Part shown: piece after piece, positions 8,557 to 19,064 of the stretch
How the letters are laid out: the number at the start of each line of letters is the position of its first letter
Position numbering within the stretch: the stretch's first letter is position 1
NCBI GenBank assembly: GCA_031399085.1
Contig: JANNOQ010000042.1
Span: forward strand, 1-64,000
Reading direction: 5' to 3'
From: R-RK-3 sp031399085
GTDB lineage: Bacteria; Pseudomonadota; Alphaproteobacteria; Rhizobiales; Rhodomicrobiaceae
DNA: 64,000 nt
The notes under the pieces: model-generated
Seen by the model: the letters and a program-made list of their open reading frames with translations, nothing else
What the model was told of the DNA's origin: nothing
Databases searched by the model: none
Made by a program: the position numbers and the translations under genes

Positions 8557-9258
8557 ATGATCCCGCCCATGATCTCGGTCGTTATACCCACATTGAATGC
8601 GGAATCGCATCTGGCGCGCACGTTGACTGCGCTCGTCCCGGCAGCAGTTGACGGCATGGTGCGGGATGTCGTTATTGCCGATGGCGGCTCGACCGATCGC
8701 ACGGCCAGCATTGCGGAAGCGGCAGGTGCGCATTTCATCCTGGCCGAGCGCGGGCGTGGCTCGCAGTTGGCGGCCGGCGCGAGCGAGGCTAAGTGCGAGT
8801 GGCTGTTGTTTCTCCATGCCGACACCGAATTGCAGGCGGGCTGGGAACGCGAAGCCCTCGACCTCATCCGCGCAGTCGAGACCGGCGCTAGGCCGGAGAC
8901 GGCTGCGGTATTCCGTTTCGCGCTCGACGATAGCGGCGTTCGGGCCGCGTTTTTGAAGATGATGGTGGAGCTGCGCTGTCTGCTGTTCCGAATGCCTTAC
9001 GGCGACCAGGGGCTGTTGATTTCCAAGCGGCTCTACAAAGAGGTCGGCGGCTTTAAGCCAATCAGTTTGATGGAGGATGTCGATATGGCCGGCCGCCTTG
9101 GACGCCGCCGCATCAGCTTTATGCGCTCGGCTGCGATCACCAGCGCGCGGCGCTATCGGGCGGACGGTTATGTCCTGCGGACGCTACGCAATCTCACCTG
9201 CCTCGGCCTGTATTACCTGCGCGTGCCGCCGCATCTGCTCGCCCGGTTTTATGGTTGA
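8557..9258 (+). CDS. TIGR04283-type family 2 glycosyltransferase
   Basis: A 233-residue GT2 enzyme with the fold start ISVVIPTLNAESHLARTL, the VIADGGSTDRT motif and FLHADTEL (DxD-like) as in the TIGR04283 family, plus PYGDQGLLISKRLY and EDVDMAGRLGR. The family is named after arsenosugar biosynthesis, because some members sit with arsenic genes, but many do not. Starts at 8557 and 8569 are both possible; neither has a strong ribosome-binding site. The stop overlaps the next gene (8 bp), and together they form the common TIGR04283/TIGR04282 pair. No arsenic genes are nearby, so a different lipid or polyprenyl sugar acceptor is as likely. Confidence 0.85.
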   Translation: MIPPMISVVIPTLNAESHLARTLTALVPAAVDGMVRDVVIADGGSTDRTASIAEAAGAHFILAERGRGSQLAAGASEAKCEWLLFLHADTELQAGWEREALDLIRAVETGARPETAAVFRFALDDSGVRAAFLKMMVELRCLLFRMPYGDQGLLISKRLYKEVGGFKPISLMEDVDMAGRLGRRRISFMRSAAITSARRYRADGYVLRTLRNLTCLGLYYLRVPPHLLARFYG

Positions 9259-9898
9259 CCGGGGGCGGGCGACCGGCTGCCTGATTATCATGGTCAAGGA
9301 GCCGCGCATCGGGGCGGTCAAGACGCGCCTCGCGCGAGAGATCGGGTCTGCAAGTGCTTTGCGCTTTTACCGCAGCGTCTCGGGCAATCTAATTCGCCGG
9401 CTGGCGCATGACCGGCGCTGGCGAACGGTGCTCGCCGTCTCGCCCGACCGTGCCATCGCATCGGCAGCCTGGCCCGCCTGCATCCGGCGAAGTCCGCAAG
9501 GGGTTGGCGATCTCGGCGCACGGATGGAACGGCTGCTGCGGTCGCAAGGTCGTTGCCCGGCGGTGCTGATCGGTTCAGATATTCCTGGCGTTCGCGCCGC
9601 TCACATCGCGGAGGCGTTTGGGCTGCTGCGAGCGTGTGACGCCGTCTTCGGGCCCGCTGCCGATGGCGGTTTTTGGCTAGTTGGCCTGAATTCGGGCCGG
9701 CGTTACGATCGGATGTTTAAAGCGGTACGGTGGTCCAGCCCAAACGCGCTGGCCGACACGCTGCGAAATCTTGACGGGCAAAGCGTGGCGTTTGCGGCGA
9801 CGCTCTCGGATGTCGACGGAGCGCAATCCTACCGGCAATGCGGCCATCTGGGCGCGCGAGTTACACTTGGCCCCGCGCAGCCTAATCCTCTTCGTTGA
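9251..9898 (+). CDS. TIGR04282-type glycosyltransferase (DUF2064)
   Basis: A 215-residue nucleotidyl/glycosyltransferase-A-fold protein. It shows IIMVKEPRIGAVKTRLA at the N-terminus, the nucleotide-binding start typical of DUF2064, then VLIGSDIPGV and VFGPAADGGFWLVGL. The ATG at 9251 lies inside the preceding gene and overlaps its end by eight bases, so the two are coupled. The 3' end runs 17 bp into the end of the convergent HPr gene. As with its partner, the arsenosugar label is a family name and not evidence of the product. Confidence 0.85.
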   Translation: MVDRGRATGCLIIMVKEPRIGAVKTRLAREIGSASALRFYRSVSGNLIRRLAHDRRWRTVLAVSPDRAIASAAWPACIRRSPQGVGDLGARMERLLRSQGRCPAVLIGSDIPGVRAAHIAEAFGLLRACDAVFGPAADGGFWLVGLNSGRRYDRMFKAVRWSSPNALADTLRNLDGQSVAFAATLSDVDGAQSYRQCGHLGARVTLGPAQPNPLR

Positions 9899-10181
9899 AC
9901 CCCAATTCCACCAGCGAGGTCAGCGCGTCTAGCGCCTCTTCGGCGTCGGGGCCATCGGTTTCAATCAGGATGGTTGTGCCAGGACCGGCGGCCAGCATCA
10001 TCAGCCCCATTATCGATGAGCCATTGACCCCCTGACCGTCCTTCGTGACGGTCACTTCAGCATCGAATTTCTCGACGCATTTGACGAAAGCGGCGGAGGC
10101 CCGTGCGTGGAGGCCCTTCCGGTTTACGATCATGACTTCAGCCAGGCATTGATAAACGCCGGAAGCAGACATGCTTGTCAT
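9882..10181 (-). CDS. ptsH: HPr phosphocarrier protein
   Basis: A 99-residue HPr. The phosphorylatable histidine is His25 in GLHARASAAF, and the regulatory serine is Ser56 in GSSIMGLMML, the site used by HprK. The start at 10181 has AGGTGA just upstream; it leaves about ten extra residues before the HPr core, so 10172 is an alternative. With EIIA and HprK upstream this is the regulatory PTS found in many alphaproteobacteria that lack sugar-transporting PTS permeases. Enzyme I is not in the window. The 3' end overlaps the convergent glycosyltransferase by 17 bp. Confidence 0.95.
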   Translation of the reverse strand: MTSMSASGVYQCLAEVMIVNRKGLHARASAAFVKCVEKFDAEVTVTKDGQGVNGSSIMGLMMLAAGPGTTILIETDGPDAEEALDALTSLVELGFNEED

Positions 10182-10360
10182 AATCACCTGCAGGTTAGAC
10201 GCGCCAGAAACGCGCGAAAGACTATGCACCACCCTGTGCATGAACGAAAGTCTATTGAGCAGGCTGCGCTCGGGAGCAAGATTTCGGCAAGCGGTAGATC
10301 GACTTAATTCCATTAAATTCTTTTGAGCCGGAATAGTTCCGTTTCGCCGAAGCAAATCGC

Positions 10361-10762
10361 CTAGCGACCTGTCAAAACTTGGCTTGCGACATGGATGTAT
10401 TTCCGACCGGCGTCTTGCGCAAGGCGAATGGCCTCGGCAATCGGGCATTCCTCGCGCACGCGCGCCAGTTTGACCAGCATGGGCAGGTTGATGCCGGCAA
10501 TCACTTCGACGTGCGATTCGTCCATCACGGAAATCGCAAGGTTTGACGGGGTGCCGCCGAACATGTCCGTCAGCAGGACGCAGCCATCGCCCCGGTTCAC
10601 GCTTTTGATGGCCTTGAGAATCGCCAGGCGGCGCTCCTCCATATCGTCGTCTGGCTGAATGCAGATCGTAGCGATCTGCTCCTGCGGGCCGACGACATGC
10701 TCCAGGGCGGCGCGAAATTCGCGGGCCAAGTTTCCGTGAGTGACGATGACGACACCGATCAT
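10361..10762 (-). CDS. PTS EIIA component, mannose type
   Basis: A 133-residue EIIA of the mannose (Man) superfamily. The active histidine is His9 in VVIVTHGNLA, followed by PDDDMEERR and LLTDMFGGTPSN, which is diagnostic. No EIIB, EIIC or EIID partner is present, so it probably acts as a regulator taking phosphate from HPr rather than in sugar uptake. The start at 10762 fits the family; GGAT lies about 10 bases before it. Gaps of 165-179 bp separate it from hprK and HPr, so internal promoters are possible. Confidence 0.92.
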   Translation of the reverse strand: MIGVVIVTHGNLAREFRAALEHVVGPQEQIATICIQPDDDMEERRLAILKAIKSVNRGDGCVLLTDMFGGTPSNLAISVMDESHVEVIAGINLPMLVKLARVREECPIAEAIRLAQDAGRKYIHVASQVLTGR

Positions 10763-10927
10763 GCTCGTATCCGCCCAGCGTGACCGGAAGGCGCTCGAAA
10801 GCCATCCAGTCCGCAAATCATTTATATCACAAATTCTCTATGTGCAGCGTCTCCTAGACCTATCGTCCGCAAGCGCGGCCGGATATCAAATGGATTTGCA
10901 GTTTTTCAATCGGTTCAATGACTTTTT

Positions 10928-11377
10928 TTACGAAGCGATGCCCGCAAGCGCCAAACGGAGCTTCAGGCTCGCGGAAGCCTCAAATGCGGCGAGCAGCTGA
11001 ATTGGCAGTGCAAGCCCGCAAATGACAGCTGTTGGAAGCGATTCGGACGGCAGGCGCGGCACATCCTCGGATTCGACAAGATCCACGATGAGCTTGAGCT
11101 CTGCCTCGTGGGCGTAGGGCAGCGTGACAATTCCAATGCCGCGCACTTCAAGCCGTCCAGCCAGCACCGCCGGCGGGCTTGCGATCAGCCGGCCCTCGCG
11201 CGCCTCGACCCGCACCTGGTCGTCGGCGACGAGCGCGGCGCCAAGGCTTGAAGGAGTATCGAGGATAAAGCGGAGGGCGAGGTCGGATTTGCCGCTTCGC
11301 GAGGGACCGCGAAGGATCGCGGCGACCGGCCCCAAGGCAACACAGGTGCCGTATATCAGCGAGGCGGTCTCTGTCAC
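10928..11377 (-). CDS. hprK: HPr kinase/phosphorylase, short alphaproteobacterial form
   Basis: A 149-residue HprK reduced to the catalytic C-terminal domain, the usual form in alphaproteobacteria (full-length HprK is about 310). The P-loop is GPSRSGKSDLA, and LVADDQVRVE matches the second conserved segment. It phosphorylates or dephosphorylates the regulatory serine of HPr. The stop-to-start gap to chvG is only one base, so it is part of the chvI-chvG-hprK transcription unit and links envelope/acid signalling by ChvGI to PTS phosphorylation. Confidence 0.92.
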   Translation of the reverse strand: MTETASLIYGTCVALGPVAAILRGPSRSGKSDLALRFILDTPSSLGAALVADDQVRVEAREGRLIASPPAVLAGRLEVRGIGIVTLPYAHEAELKLIVDLVESEDVPRLPSESLPTAVICGLALPIQLLAAFEASASLKLRLALAGIAS

Positions 11378-11378
11378 G

Positions 11379-13178
11379 TCAGACCGCCGGCAGCCGGATT
11401 ACGAAACGCGCGCCTAGCACACGCGGCGGAGTATAGAGGTCTTCCTCATCGGTGATGATGGTTGGCTCCAATCGATTCTCCGCCCAGATTCGGCCATCGT
11501 GCGCATTAACGATCTGGCGTGAGATATTCAGGCCAAGGCCGGAATTCTTGCCGAAATCCTCCTGTGCCGGCCGGTCGGTGTAGAAGCGCTCAAAAATCTT
11601 TTCGAGATTTTCGTGCGGAATACCTGGTCCTTCGTCTTCAACGGCGATTTCGACTTCGTTCGATTTGCGCACAACACTGCATACGATGCGGATTTTTGCG
11701 TCCTTCGGCGAAAACGAAATGGCGTTGTCCAACAGATTGTTGATCACCTGATGCAGCCGTCCCTCATGCGCCCGGATAACGAGCGGGCTTCTTGCCGCCA
11801 TTGCGATGGGCCGCGCGACGCCCTTGATCTCGACCTCGATCTTGGCCGGGCAATCCATGTGAACATCGTTCAACGCGCCGCACAGATTGTTGAGAAGTAC
11901 AGCCATGTTAACCGGACGTCGAATCTCGCGAGCAAGCTCCGAATCGAGCCGCGAGGCGTCCGAAATATCCGTGATCAGGCGGTCAAGGCGCTTCACATCA
12001 TGCCGGATGATCTGCAGCAGCCTTTCGCGATCCGCCTCATTCTTAATCACCGAAAACGTATCGACGGCGCTGTGCAGCGAGGTGAGGGGGTTCTTTAATT
12101 CATGCGCGACGTCGGCGGCGAAGCTTTCGATGGCGTCGAGGCGGGCATAAAGTGCCGAGGTCATTTCGCGGAGGGATTTTGACAAATGCCCGATCTCGTC
12201 GGAGCGATGGGAGAAATCGGGAATGTCGGTGCGCGTCTTGCTGTCCCGCCTTACGCGCTCGGCCGCCTGGGCCAACCGATGCATCGGCCCGGCGATTGTG
12301 CCGGCAAGAACAATGGACCCGAATGTCGTAACCGCAAGAATGAAAAGCCAGACGCGGATGACTGAAAAGCGCTCTTCGGCAAGGATGGCGTCGATTTCGC
12401 CATCGGCGGTCGTCAACAGCAGCGCTCCGAGCACCTTGCCGCCTTTCTCGATCGGCGCAGCGTAGCTGAGCACCGATTCGCCGAGTTCGTTCTCGCGCAC
12501 AAGCTGCGCTGGGGTGCCTTCTTTCAGGGCGGCCCTGACTTCAGCGAAGCTCTTGCCGTTCTGGATACTGATCTCGTCCAGCTTCGGCAGGCTCTCTCGG
12601 CGCAGCATCCGCTCGAAGCCCAGCCACAGCCGGTAAAAACTACTGACTTCCTCACTGCGCTTGGTCGGGTTTTGATAGCGCGTCAGCCGGCCGCTTTTGT
12701 AGATTTTTTCGCTGTCGACAAGCCAGGCGCCGTCGGAATTGTAGATGTAGCCGTGCGTTTTCGTCCGCTCGATAAGGCTGCGCAGCAGTTCGGCGGATTT
12801 CTCTATGCTGATAGTGTAGGCGGTTTCTGACGGCTGGCCGAAGATTGCATCATCGATGCTTTCAGACGCGCGCGGCGTGCCTTCGAGCGTCAGTGCCCTG
12901 GCGATGATCTCGGCTTCAATCTGTAAGCTGTTCCGGCGCGCCTCGATCAGCCGATCGCGGAAGTCGCTGAGATAAAGCAGTCCGAAAAGCACGACCACAA
13001 GGCTGGCAACGTTCAAAAAAACGATGCGGCCGGTAATTGTGGTGAAACTGTAGTGCATTCCGACGCGCGAGAGACCCCGCATCAGCTTGCGCCAGGCGAA
13101 GCGGCTCACTTTGGCGACCGTTGTTGTAATCAACGGCCGACCAGCGTCGATGACGATGTCCCTTCCCTCGACCGTCAT
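11379..13178 (-). CDS. chvG: Sensor histidine kinase ChvG (ExoS-like)
   Basis: A 599-residue membrane histidine kinase. Transmembrane segments lie at about residues 51-70 (RIVFLNVASLVVVLFGLLYL) and 276-300 (VWLFILAVTTFGSIVLAG) and enclose a periplasmic sensing domain of about 200 residues. A HAMP region follows, then the phospho-acceptor His359 in DVAHELKNPLTSL, an N box (VINNLLDNAISFS) and DEGPGIPHENL and GLGLNISRQIV ATP-binding motifs. The ATG overlaps the chvI stop by four bases. The ChvGI family responds to acid or envelope stress and controls envelope genes in Rhizobiales; the stimulus here is inferred. Confidence 0.94.
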   Translation of the reverse strand: MTVEGRDIVIDAGRPLITTTVAKVSRFAWRKLMRGLSRVGMHYSFTTITGRIVFLNVASLVVVLFGLLYLSDFRDRLIEARRNSLQIEAEIIARALTLEGTPRASESIDDAIFGQPSETAYTISIEKSAELLRSLIERTKTHGYIYNSDGAWLVDSEKIYKSGRLTRYQNPTKRSEEVSSFYRLWLGFERMLRRESLPKLDEISIQNGKSFAEVRAALKEGTPAQLVRENELGESVLSYAAPIEKGGKVLGALLLTTADGEIDAILAEERFSVIRVWLFILAVTTFGSIVLAGTIAGPMHRLAQAAERVRRDSKTRTDIPDFSHRSDEIGHLSKSLREMTSALYARLDAIESFAADVAHELKNPLTSLHSAVDTFSVIKNEADRERLLQIIRHDVKRLDRLITDISDASRLDSELAREIRRPVNMAVLLNNLCGALNDVHMDCPAKIEVEIKGVARPIAMAARSPLVIRAHEGRLHQVINNLLDNAISFSPKDAKIRIVCSVVRKSNEVEIAVEDEGPGIPHENLEKIFERFYTDRPAQEDFGKNSGLGLNISRQIVNAHDGRIWAENRLEPTIITDEEDLYTPPRVLGARFVIRLPAV

Positions 13179-13870
13179 TCCTTGAAGCGGTAGCCTACCC
13201 CGTAGAGTGTTTCGATCACGTCGAAATTATTGTCGACGAGCTTGAACTTCTTCCTGAGCCGCTTGATGTGGCTGTCGATGGTCCGGTCGTCGACATAGAC
13301 CTGGTCATCATAGGCCGCATCCATCAGCGCGTCGCGGCTTTTCACCACGCCCGGGCGGTGCGCCAGAGCCTGAAGAATCAGAAACTCTGTGACAGTCAGC
13401 GTGACCTGCTTGTTGTCCCAGATGCAGGTATGGCGTTCGGGATCGAGCTTGAGCTTGCCGCGCTCGATGATCTTGGCCGGGTCGTCGACGGCCGCGCTCG
13501 CCTCGCGCGGGGCGGAGCGCCGCAGAATCGCCTTCACCCGCTCCACCACAAGCCGCTGCGAGAACGGCTTCCGGATGAAATCGTCCGCGCCCATTTTCAG
13601 GCCGAACAGCTCGTCGATCTCATCCTCTTTCGAGGTAAGGAAAATCACCGGCATCTCGGTCCGCTGGCGCAGGCGGCGCAGCAGTTCCATGCCGTCCATG
13701 CGCGGCATCTTGATATCCAGGATCGCCAAGTCCGGCGGCTCAGCGGAAAGGCCGTCCAGGGCCGAAGCCCCATCCGTGTAAGCCTGGATTTTATAGCCTT
13801 CGGCTTCGAGAACCATTCGAAGCGAGGTGACAATATTGCGATCGTCGTCAACAAGTGCGATTGTCGGCAT
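13175..13870 (-). CDS. chvI: Response regulator ChvI (OmpR family)
   Basis: A 231-residue two-domain regulator. The receiver has acidic residues at VDDDRN, phospho-acceptor Asp52 in AILDIKMPRMDG and Lys in FLTSKEDE. The DNA-binding winged helix ends VDNNFDVIETLYGVGYRFKE, the OmpR-type C-terminus. It is the first gene of the chvI-chvG-hprK group and is divergent from the HugZ-like gene across 131 bp. The receiver and ChvG partner make the name secure; its targets are not visible here, although pckA lies close by as in other Rhizobiales. Confidence 0.95.
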   Translation of the reverse strand: MPTIALVDDDRNIVTSLRMVLEAEGYKIQAYTDGASALDGLSAEPPDLAILDIKMPRMDGMELLRRLRQRTEMPVIFLTSKEDEIDELFGLKMGADDFIRKPFSQRLVVERVKAILRRSAPREASAAVDDPAKIIERGKLKLDPERHTCIWDNKQVTLTVTEFLILQALAHRPGVVKSRDALMDAAYDDQVYVDDRTIDSHIKRLRKKFKLVDNNFDVIETLYGVGYRFKE

Positions 13871-14001
13871 GAAGATCAGGGCCTCGGCGGCTTATGTCCG
13901 GCATTTGGATCGAGCGTCGGGCTTGCTCTGTGGCAAAAAAGTCACAGTCCTTAAGAGTTCGCATCGTAAATCAGTCTTATCAAATTGCAATCTTATAAAT
14001 C

Positions 14002-14727
14002 ATGACACTCCATAGCTCTGCTGAATTAGGCTTAATTGCGACGGCAGCTCGCGGACTTCTACGTAACGCTTCGGTCGCCTCGCTGGCGACGCTGGAAAGC
14101 GGCTCGGGTGACCCCTACGCGTCGCTCATTATCGCCGCGACGGAAACCGACGGTTCGCCGGTCTTTCTTATATCTACACTTGCCTGGCACACCCGCAATC
14201 TCGAAGCCGATGCCCGCGCTTCTGTGCTTTTTGCGGCTGCCGTAGGGCCGGATGATCCGCTCAATCTGGGACGCGTAAGCGTCATGGGCCTCGCCGAGCG
14301 CACGGCTGACCCACTTTCGCGCCGCCGCTTCCTCGCCAGACATCCAAGCGCGGCGCGGTACGCGGATTTCGCCGATTTCTCGTTCTGGCGGCTGCGTGTC
14401 GAACGCGCGCATTTCGTCGGCGGCTTCGGCCGCATCACGACGCTTGGGGCAGAATCTCTCCTGCTGAACGCCGTTGCGTCGCGCAATTGGGATGATGGCA
14501 TCGACTCGATTCTGAGCCTCTTGAACGCGGAACAATCCGATCTGCTCGCCCGTTTGTCGCGCTTGTCAGGAGCAGGGGAGCAGAACTGCGGGCAGATTGC
14601 CGCCTGCGATCCTGATGGTTGCGATCTCGTGCTGGACGGCAAGTCCGTGCGGCTTACATTCGCAGCCTCGCTTGGCGCGCCACCCGAGCTTCCGCGCGCG
14701 CTGTGGGAGTTGGCGGGAACTCTTTAG
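14002..14727 (+). CDS. HugZ-like flavin/haem-binding protein (pyridoxamine oxidase fold plus DUF2470)
   Basis: A 241-residue protein with an N-terminal split-barrel domain (RNASVASLATLESGSGDPYASLI, typical of pyridoxamine 5'-phosphate oxidase relatives) and a C-terminal alpha/beta domain of the DUF2470 type containing CDPDGCDLVLDG. This two-domain layout is that of HugZ, the haem-utilisation protein, but HugZ-type proteins are widespread without haem uptake genes. The middle segment SRRRFLARHPSAARYADFADF fits the family. No haem-uptake genes are nearby, so only the fold is certain. Confidence 0.82.
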   Translation: MTLHSSAELGLIATAARGLLRNASVASLATLESGSGDPYASLIIAATETDGSPVFLISTLAWHTRNLEADARASVLFAAAVGPDDPLNLGRVSVMGLAERTADPLSRRRFLARHPSAARYADFADFSFWRLRVERAHFVGGFGRITTLGAESLLLNAVASRNWDDGIDSILSLLNAEQSDLLARLSRLSGAGEQNCGQIAACDPDGCDLVLDGKSVRLTFAASLGAPPELPRALWELAGTL

Positions 14728-14864
14728 AACGAATAACGCTTTCAATTCCGCAGCGATTTGCGCCGCAATGTTGATGAATTACTCATAATCCATTCAGCCA
14801 ACTAGACATAATTTCATGGCGATGGCACGCTGAACTTCTTGTGCAACGTGTCGTCTCCCTGCCT

Positions 14865-14893
14865 TTGACGTTGTCATCCTCGTCCCATGAAGA
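14865..14893 (+). promoter_or_regulatory. Possible promoter upstream of pckA
   Basis: A TTGACG at 14865-14870 is followed by 17 bases and then TGAAGA at 14888-14893. The -35 box is a good match to the alphaproteobacterial consensus, but the -10 is weak. A start site here would leave almost no leader before the GAGGAG at 14906, which makes it uncertain. Confidence 0.25.
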
Positions 14894-14917
14894 CTTGGAT
14901 TGTTTGAGGAGCATTTT

Positions 14918-16531
<1,614 letters not shown>

Positions 16532-16659
16532 GGCAGGCCGGCGCGCTCGCATTAACCGAAAGCGGAAAAGAGCGGCGTGTCCTGGCAGGACCCGCCTCTA
16601 TCTGTTTGCCTCTCCTCAGCTTTCGGCTACAAAGCCCTTGGCTGGCGAAGGGATGCGCA

Positions 16660-18390
16660 ATGCGGGACGTGCTCGCCCGTATCGATGCGGGGACGAAACA
16701 AGGGCTCGATTGGCTCTCCGCGCGGCCAGTTCTCGCCGCGCTTTTCCTCGTTGCTCTTTGCCTCACCCTCTATCTGCCCGGGTTCGCCTCGCTGCCTGTC
16801 ACCGACCGCGATGAAGCGCGCTTCGCCCAAGCGACCAAGCAGATGCTGGAGACCGGCAATTTCATCGACATCCGGTTTCAGCAAGAGCCGCGCTATAAAA
16901 AACCGATAGGGATTTATTGGCTGCAATCTCTGTCGGTCTCGGCGCTATCGCCGGGCGAATTGACTCAAATCTGGGCTTACCGGGTGCCCTCGCTGCTCGG
17001 CATCATTGCGGCCGTGCTGCTGACATGGTGGGCGGCGCGTCCAATCTTCGGGCGCGAAACCGCGCTGCTGGCGGCGGTGCTGCTGGCCTCAGCATTCACG
17101 CTGAGCCTGGAGGCGCGCATCGCCAAATCCGATGCGGCACTGCTCGCCGCCATTGTCCTGGCGCAGGGCGCGCTTGCCCGCATCTATCTGTTCAAGCGCA
17201 ACCGCCAGGACATGCTGGCCGTTGCCACCGCATTTTGGGTGGCGCTCGGCCTGGGTATTCTCATCAAGGGACCGGTCGCGCCCGGACTTGCGCTTTTCAC
17301 CCTGCTGACGCTGCTGATTTTCGACCGCGATCGCACCTGGGTGAAAAACCTGCATGCTGCCTGGGGCATTCCGGTCATGCTGGCCATGACGCTGCCCTGG
17401 TTCATCGCCATTGGGGTCGTGTCCGATTGGGAATTCTTCCGGCTCGCATTCGGCGAGGATTTCCTTGGCAAAGTGCAGAGCGGGCAGGAAAAGCATTGGG
17501 GGCCACCGGGCTTCTATCTGGTTGTGTTCTGGTGGAGTTTTTGGCCAGCCGCGCTCGTGGCGACCGGCGGCGCGGCGATTTGGCTGTGGCGCAACCGGGT
17601 GCGGCGCCGCGCGCTGTTCCTGCTCGCCTGGATCGTGCCGTTCTGGCTGGTGCTGGAGGCGACCCCGACCAAGCTGCCGCATTATGCGATGGTATTTTAT
17701 CCCGCCATCGCGATAGGCGCAGCCTGGGTGTTGCGCGAGGCGGCGACGCGCGCTGAGGTGCCGATGCGAACCTATAAGCAGGGCGCGGCGCTCTGGGTTT
17801 TCATTGCAGCCTTGCAGGTGGCGTTCCTCGCGTTCCTGCTGATCTATTTCCGCATCGCGCCGTCCTGGTGGCTGTTGCCGCTGGCGGCTGTGATCATCGT
17901 TGCGGCCGTGCTGACGGTGCGTGCAAGCTGGAGCGGCTACATGCACGCCGCCGTCGTTTTCGCCGTGGGCACCGCCGCGCTGCTGTATGTGGCGGCTTTC
18001 CGTGTCGTGCTGCCTGCGGTCGATCCCTTATGGATGAGCCGTCAAACGGCGGAGGTCATCGACGCGCTTAGGCCCTGCGCGCCGGGGCCAGTTATCCTGA
18101 CGCGCTACCGCGAGCCGAGCGCAATCTTCGCGCTTGGTACCGGTACGCCGCTGATGGGCATTGAAGAGGCAAACGCCGCGCTCAGCCAAGGCAAGGCGGA
18201 TTTTGCGCTGATCCGGAAGGATGACGGCGACAAATTGCCGGCGGTCGATCCCGCGCCGCGCACGATCGCCTGCATCAATGGCTTTAATATCAATGGCGGC
18301 AGGCATCTGCGGCTGCGGATCATCACTACCAAATCGCCCGAAAGCTTTGCCGCATGCGCGGTGCCGGAGCGCTATCGCTGCGGGGGCTAA
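16660..18390 (+). CDS. ArnT-like family 39 glycosyltransferase
   Basis: A 576-residue integral membrane glycosyltransferase of the ArnT/PMT type. The first transmembrane helix is followed by LPVTDRDEARFAQATKQML, the periplasmic catalytic Asp/Glu loop. About a dozen further hydrophobic segments follow (for example LAAVLLASAFTLSL, IPVMLAMTLPWFIAIG). These enzymes move a sugar from polyprenyl-phosphate to lipid A or other envelope acceptors. The start at 16660 has AAGGGA upstream. No arn synthesis genes are adjacent, so the sugar and acceptor are unknown. Confidence 0.88.
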   Translation: MRDVLARIDAGTKQGLDWLSARPVLAALFLVALCLTLYLPGFASLPVTDRDEARFAQATKQMLETGNFIDIRFQQEPRYKKPIGIYWLQSLSVSALSPGELTQIWAYRVPSLLGIIAAVLLTWWAARPIFGRETALLAAVLLASAFTLSLEARIAKSDAALLAAIVLAQGALARIYLFKRNRQDMLAVATAFWVALGLGILIKGPVAPGLALFTLLTLLIFDRDRTWVKNLHAAWGIPVMLAMTLPWFIAIGVVSDWEFFRLAFGEDFLGKVQSGQEKHWGPPGFYLVVFWWSFWPAALVATGGAAIWLWRNRVRRRALFLLAWIVPFWLVLEATPTKLPHYAMVFYPAIAIGAAWVLREAATRAEVPMRTYKQGAALWVFIAALQVAFLAFLLIYFRIAPSWWLLPLAAVIIVAAVLTVRASWSGYMHAAVVFAVGTAALLYVAAFRVVLPAVDPLWMSRQTAEVIDALRPCAPGPVILTRYREPSAIFALGTGTPLMGIEEANAALSQGKADFALIRKDDGDKLPAVDPAPRTIACINGFNINGGRHLRLRIITTKSPESFAACAVPERYRCGG

Positions 18391-18398
18391 AAATCCAT

Positions 18399-18539
18399 TC
18401 GTTTAGAACAGGAAGAGATAGCGTTCTTGCCGCTACGGCCCTGTATCATGGCTTGCGGCTCGTCACGCGCAACGAGGCGGATTTCAGTTTTCCCGGCCTC
18501 GAACTCGTCAATCCATGGCGTGGCTCATCGTCCGCCTAG
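18399..18539 (+). pseudogene. Remnant of a VapC-type PIN-domain toxin
   Basis: A 46-residue piece with the characteristic end of VapC toxins: FRTGRDSVLAATALYHGLRL, then VTRNEADFSFPGLELVNPW. Intact VapC C-termini read D-x-x-IAATA...HGL-x-LVTRN-x-x-DF...NPW. The preceding residues overlap the 3' end of the ArnT-like gene in another frame, and no N-terminal PIN part or VapB antitoxin is visible. It is therefore a decayed 3' fragment of a toxin-antitoxin locus. It ends within the 3' end of the convergent DUF805 gene. Confidence 0.7.
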
Positions 18540-19009
18540 CCAGGCGGCGGCCCATAGCGGTTAGGCCCGGACATGCCGCGCAGGAAGCCAAGCATGATCA
18601 GCGTCGCTATCGCGGTGATGCCGCTCAGCAATTCGGCCCAGCCGGCTGCAGGCGATGGGTCCAAATCGCCGCCATAGGGCGAGATGGAAATCGCGGTCCC
18701 CAGCAGGAACGGCGCGACAAACAGCAGCCACCACCAGCCGGACATGTTCAGATCGTGAAAGCGCTTGGCGTTCATCGCGATGTTCGGCCACAGGAACACC
18801 AGCGCGATGATCCAGCCGGAGGTGTCGGCGAAGATGTCCTTCAAATTCTGCCAGGTGCCGTCGATGAACGCCTTGTCGTCGTTCATGGCGACGCTGAGGA
18901 AATGATTGGCGGCGACCTCGACGGCGAGCAGCAACGCCCAGGCGATCCACCATGTCCGCCGGTTTATGCGCCCGTTCGCGCGAAAATAGACGTTCCAAAG
19001 CCAATTCAT
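18536..19009 (-). CDS. DUF805 membrane protein
   Basis: A 157-residue inner-membrane protein. The N-terminus MNWLWNVYFRANGRINRRTW and KRFHDLNMSGWWWLLFV are hallmarks of DUF805. Four hydrophobic segments are visible. The start at 19009 has GAGGGGGG just upstream; an ATG at 19024 lies within that site. The function of DUF805 proteins is unknown. Downstream of dapD in the same direction with a 55-bp gap, it may share the dapD transcript. Confidence 0.85.
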   Translation of the reverse strand: MNWLWNVYFRANGRINRRTWWIAWALLLAVEVAANHFLSVAMNDDKAFIDGTWQNLKDIFADTSGWIIALVFLWPNIAMNAKRFHDLNMSGWWWLLFVAPFLLGTAISISPYGGDLDPSPAAGWAELLSGITAIATLIMLGFLRGMSGPNRYGPPPG

Positions 19010-19064
19010 CGCCGCCCCCCTCATTTTGCTTGAAAGTCTGGCTCCGCTCGATGACGCGGCGATG

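Noticed and set aside
16543..16600. Possible terminator after pckA (GTCCTGGCAGGAC)
   Set aside because: The hairpin is short and is followed by GC-rich sequence, not a T-run.
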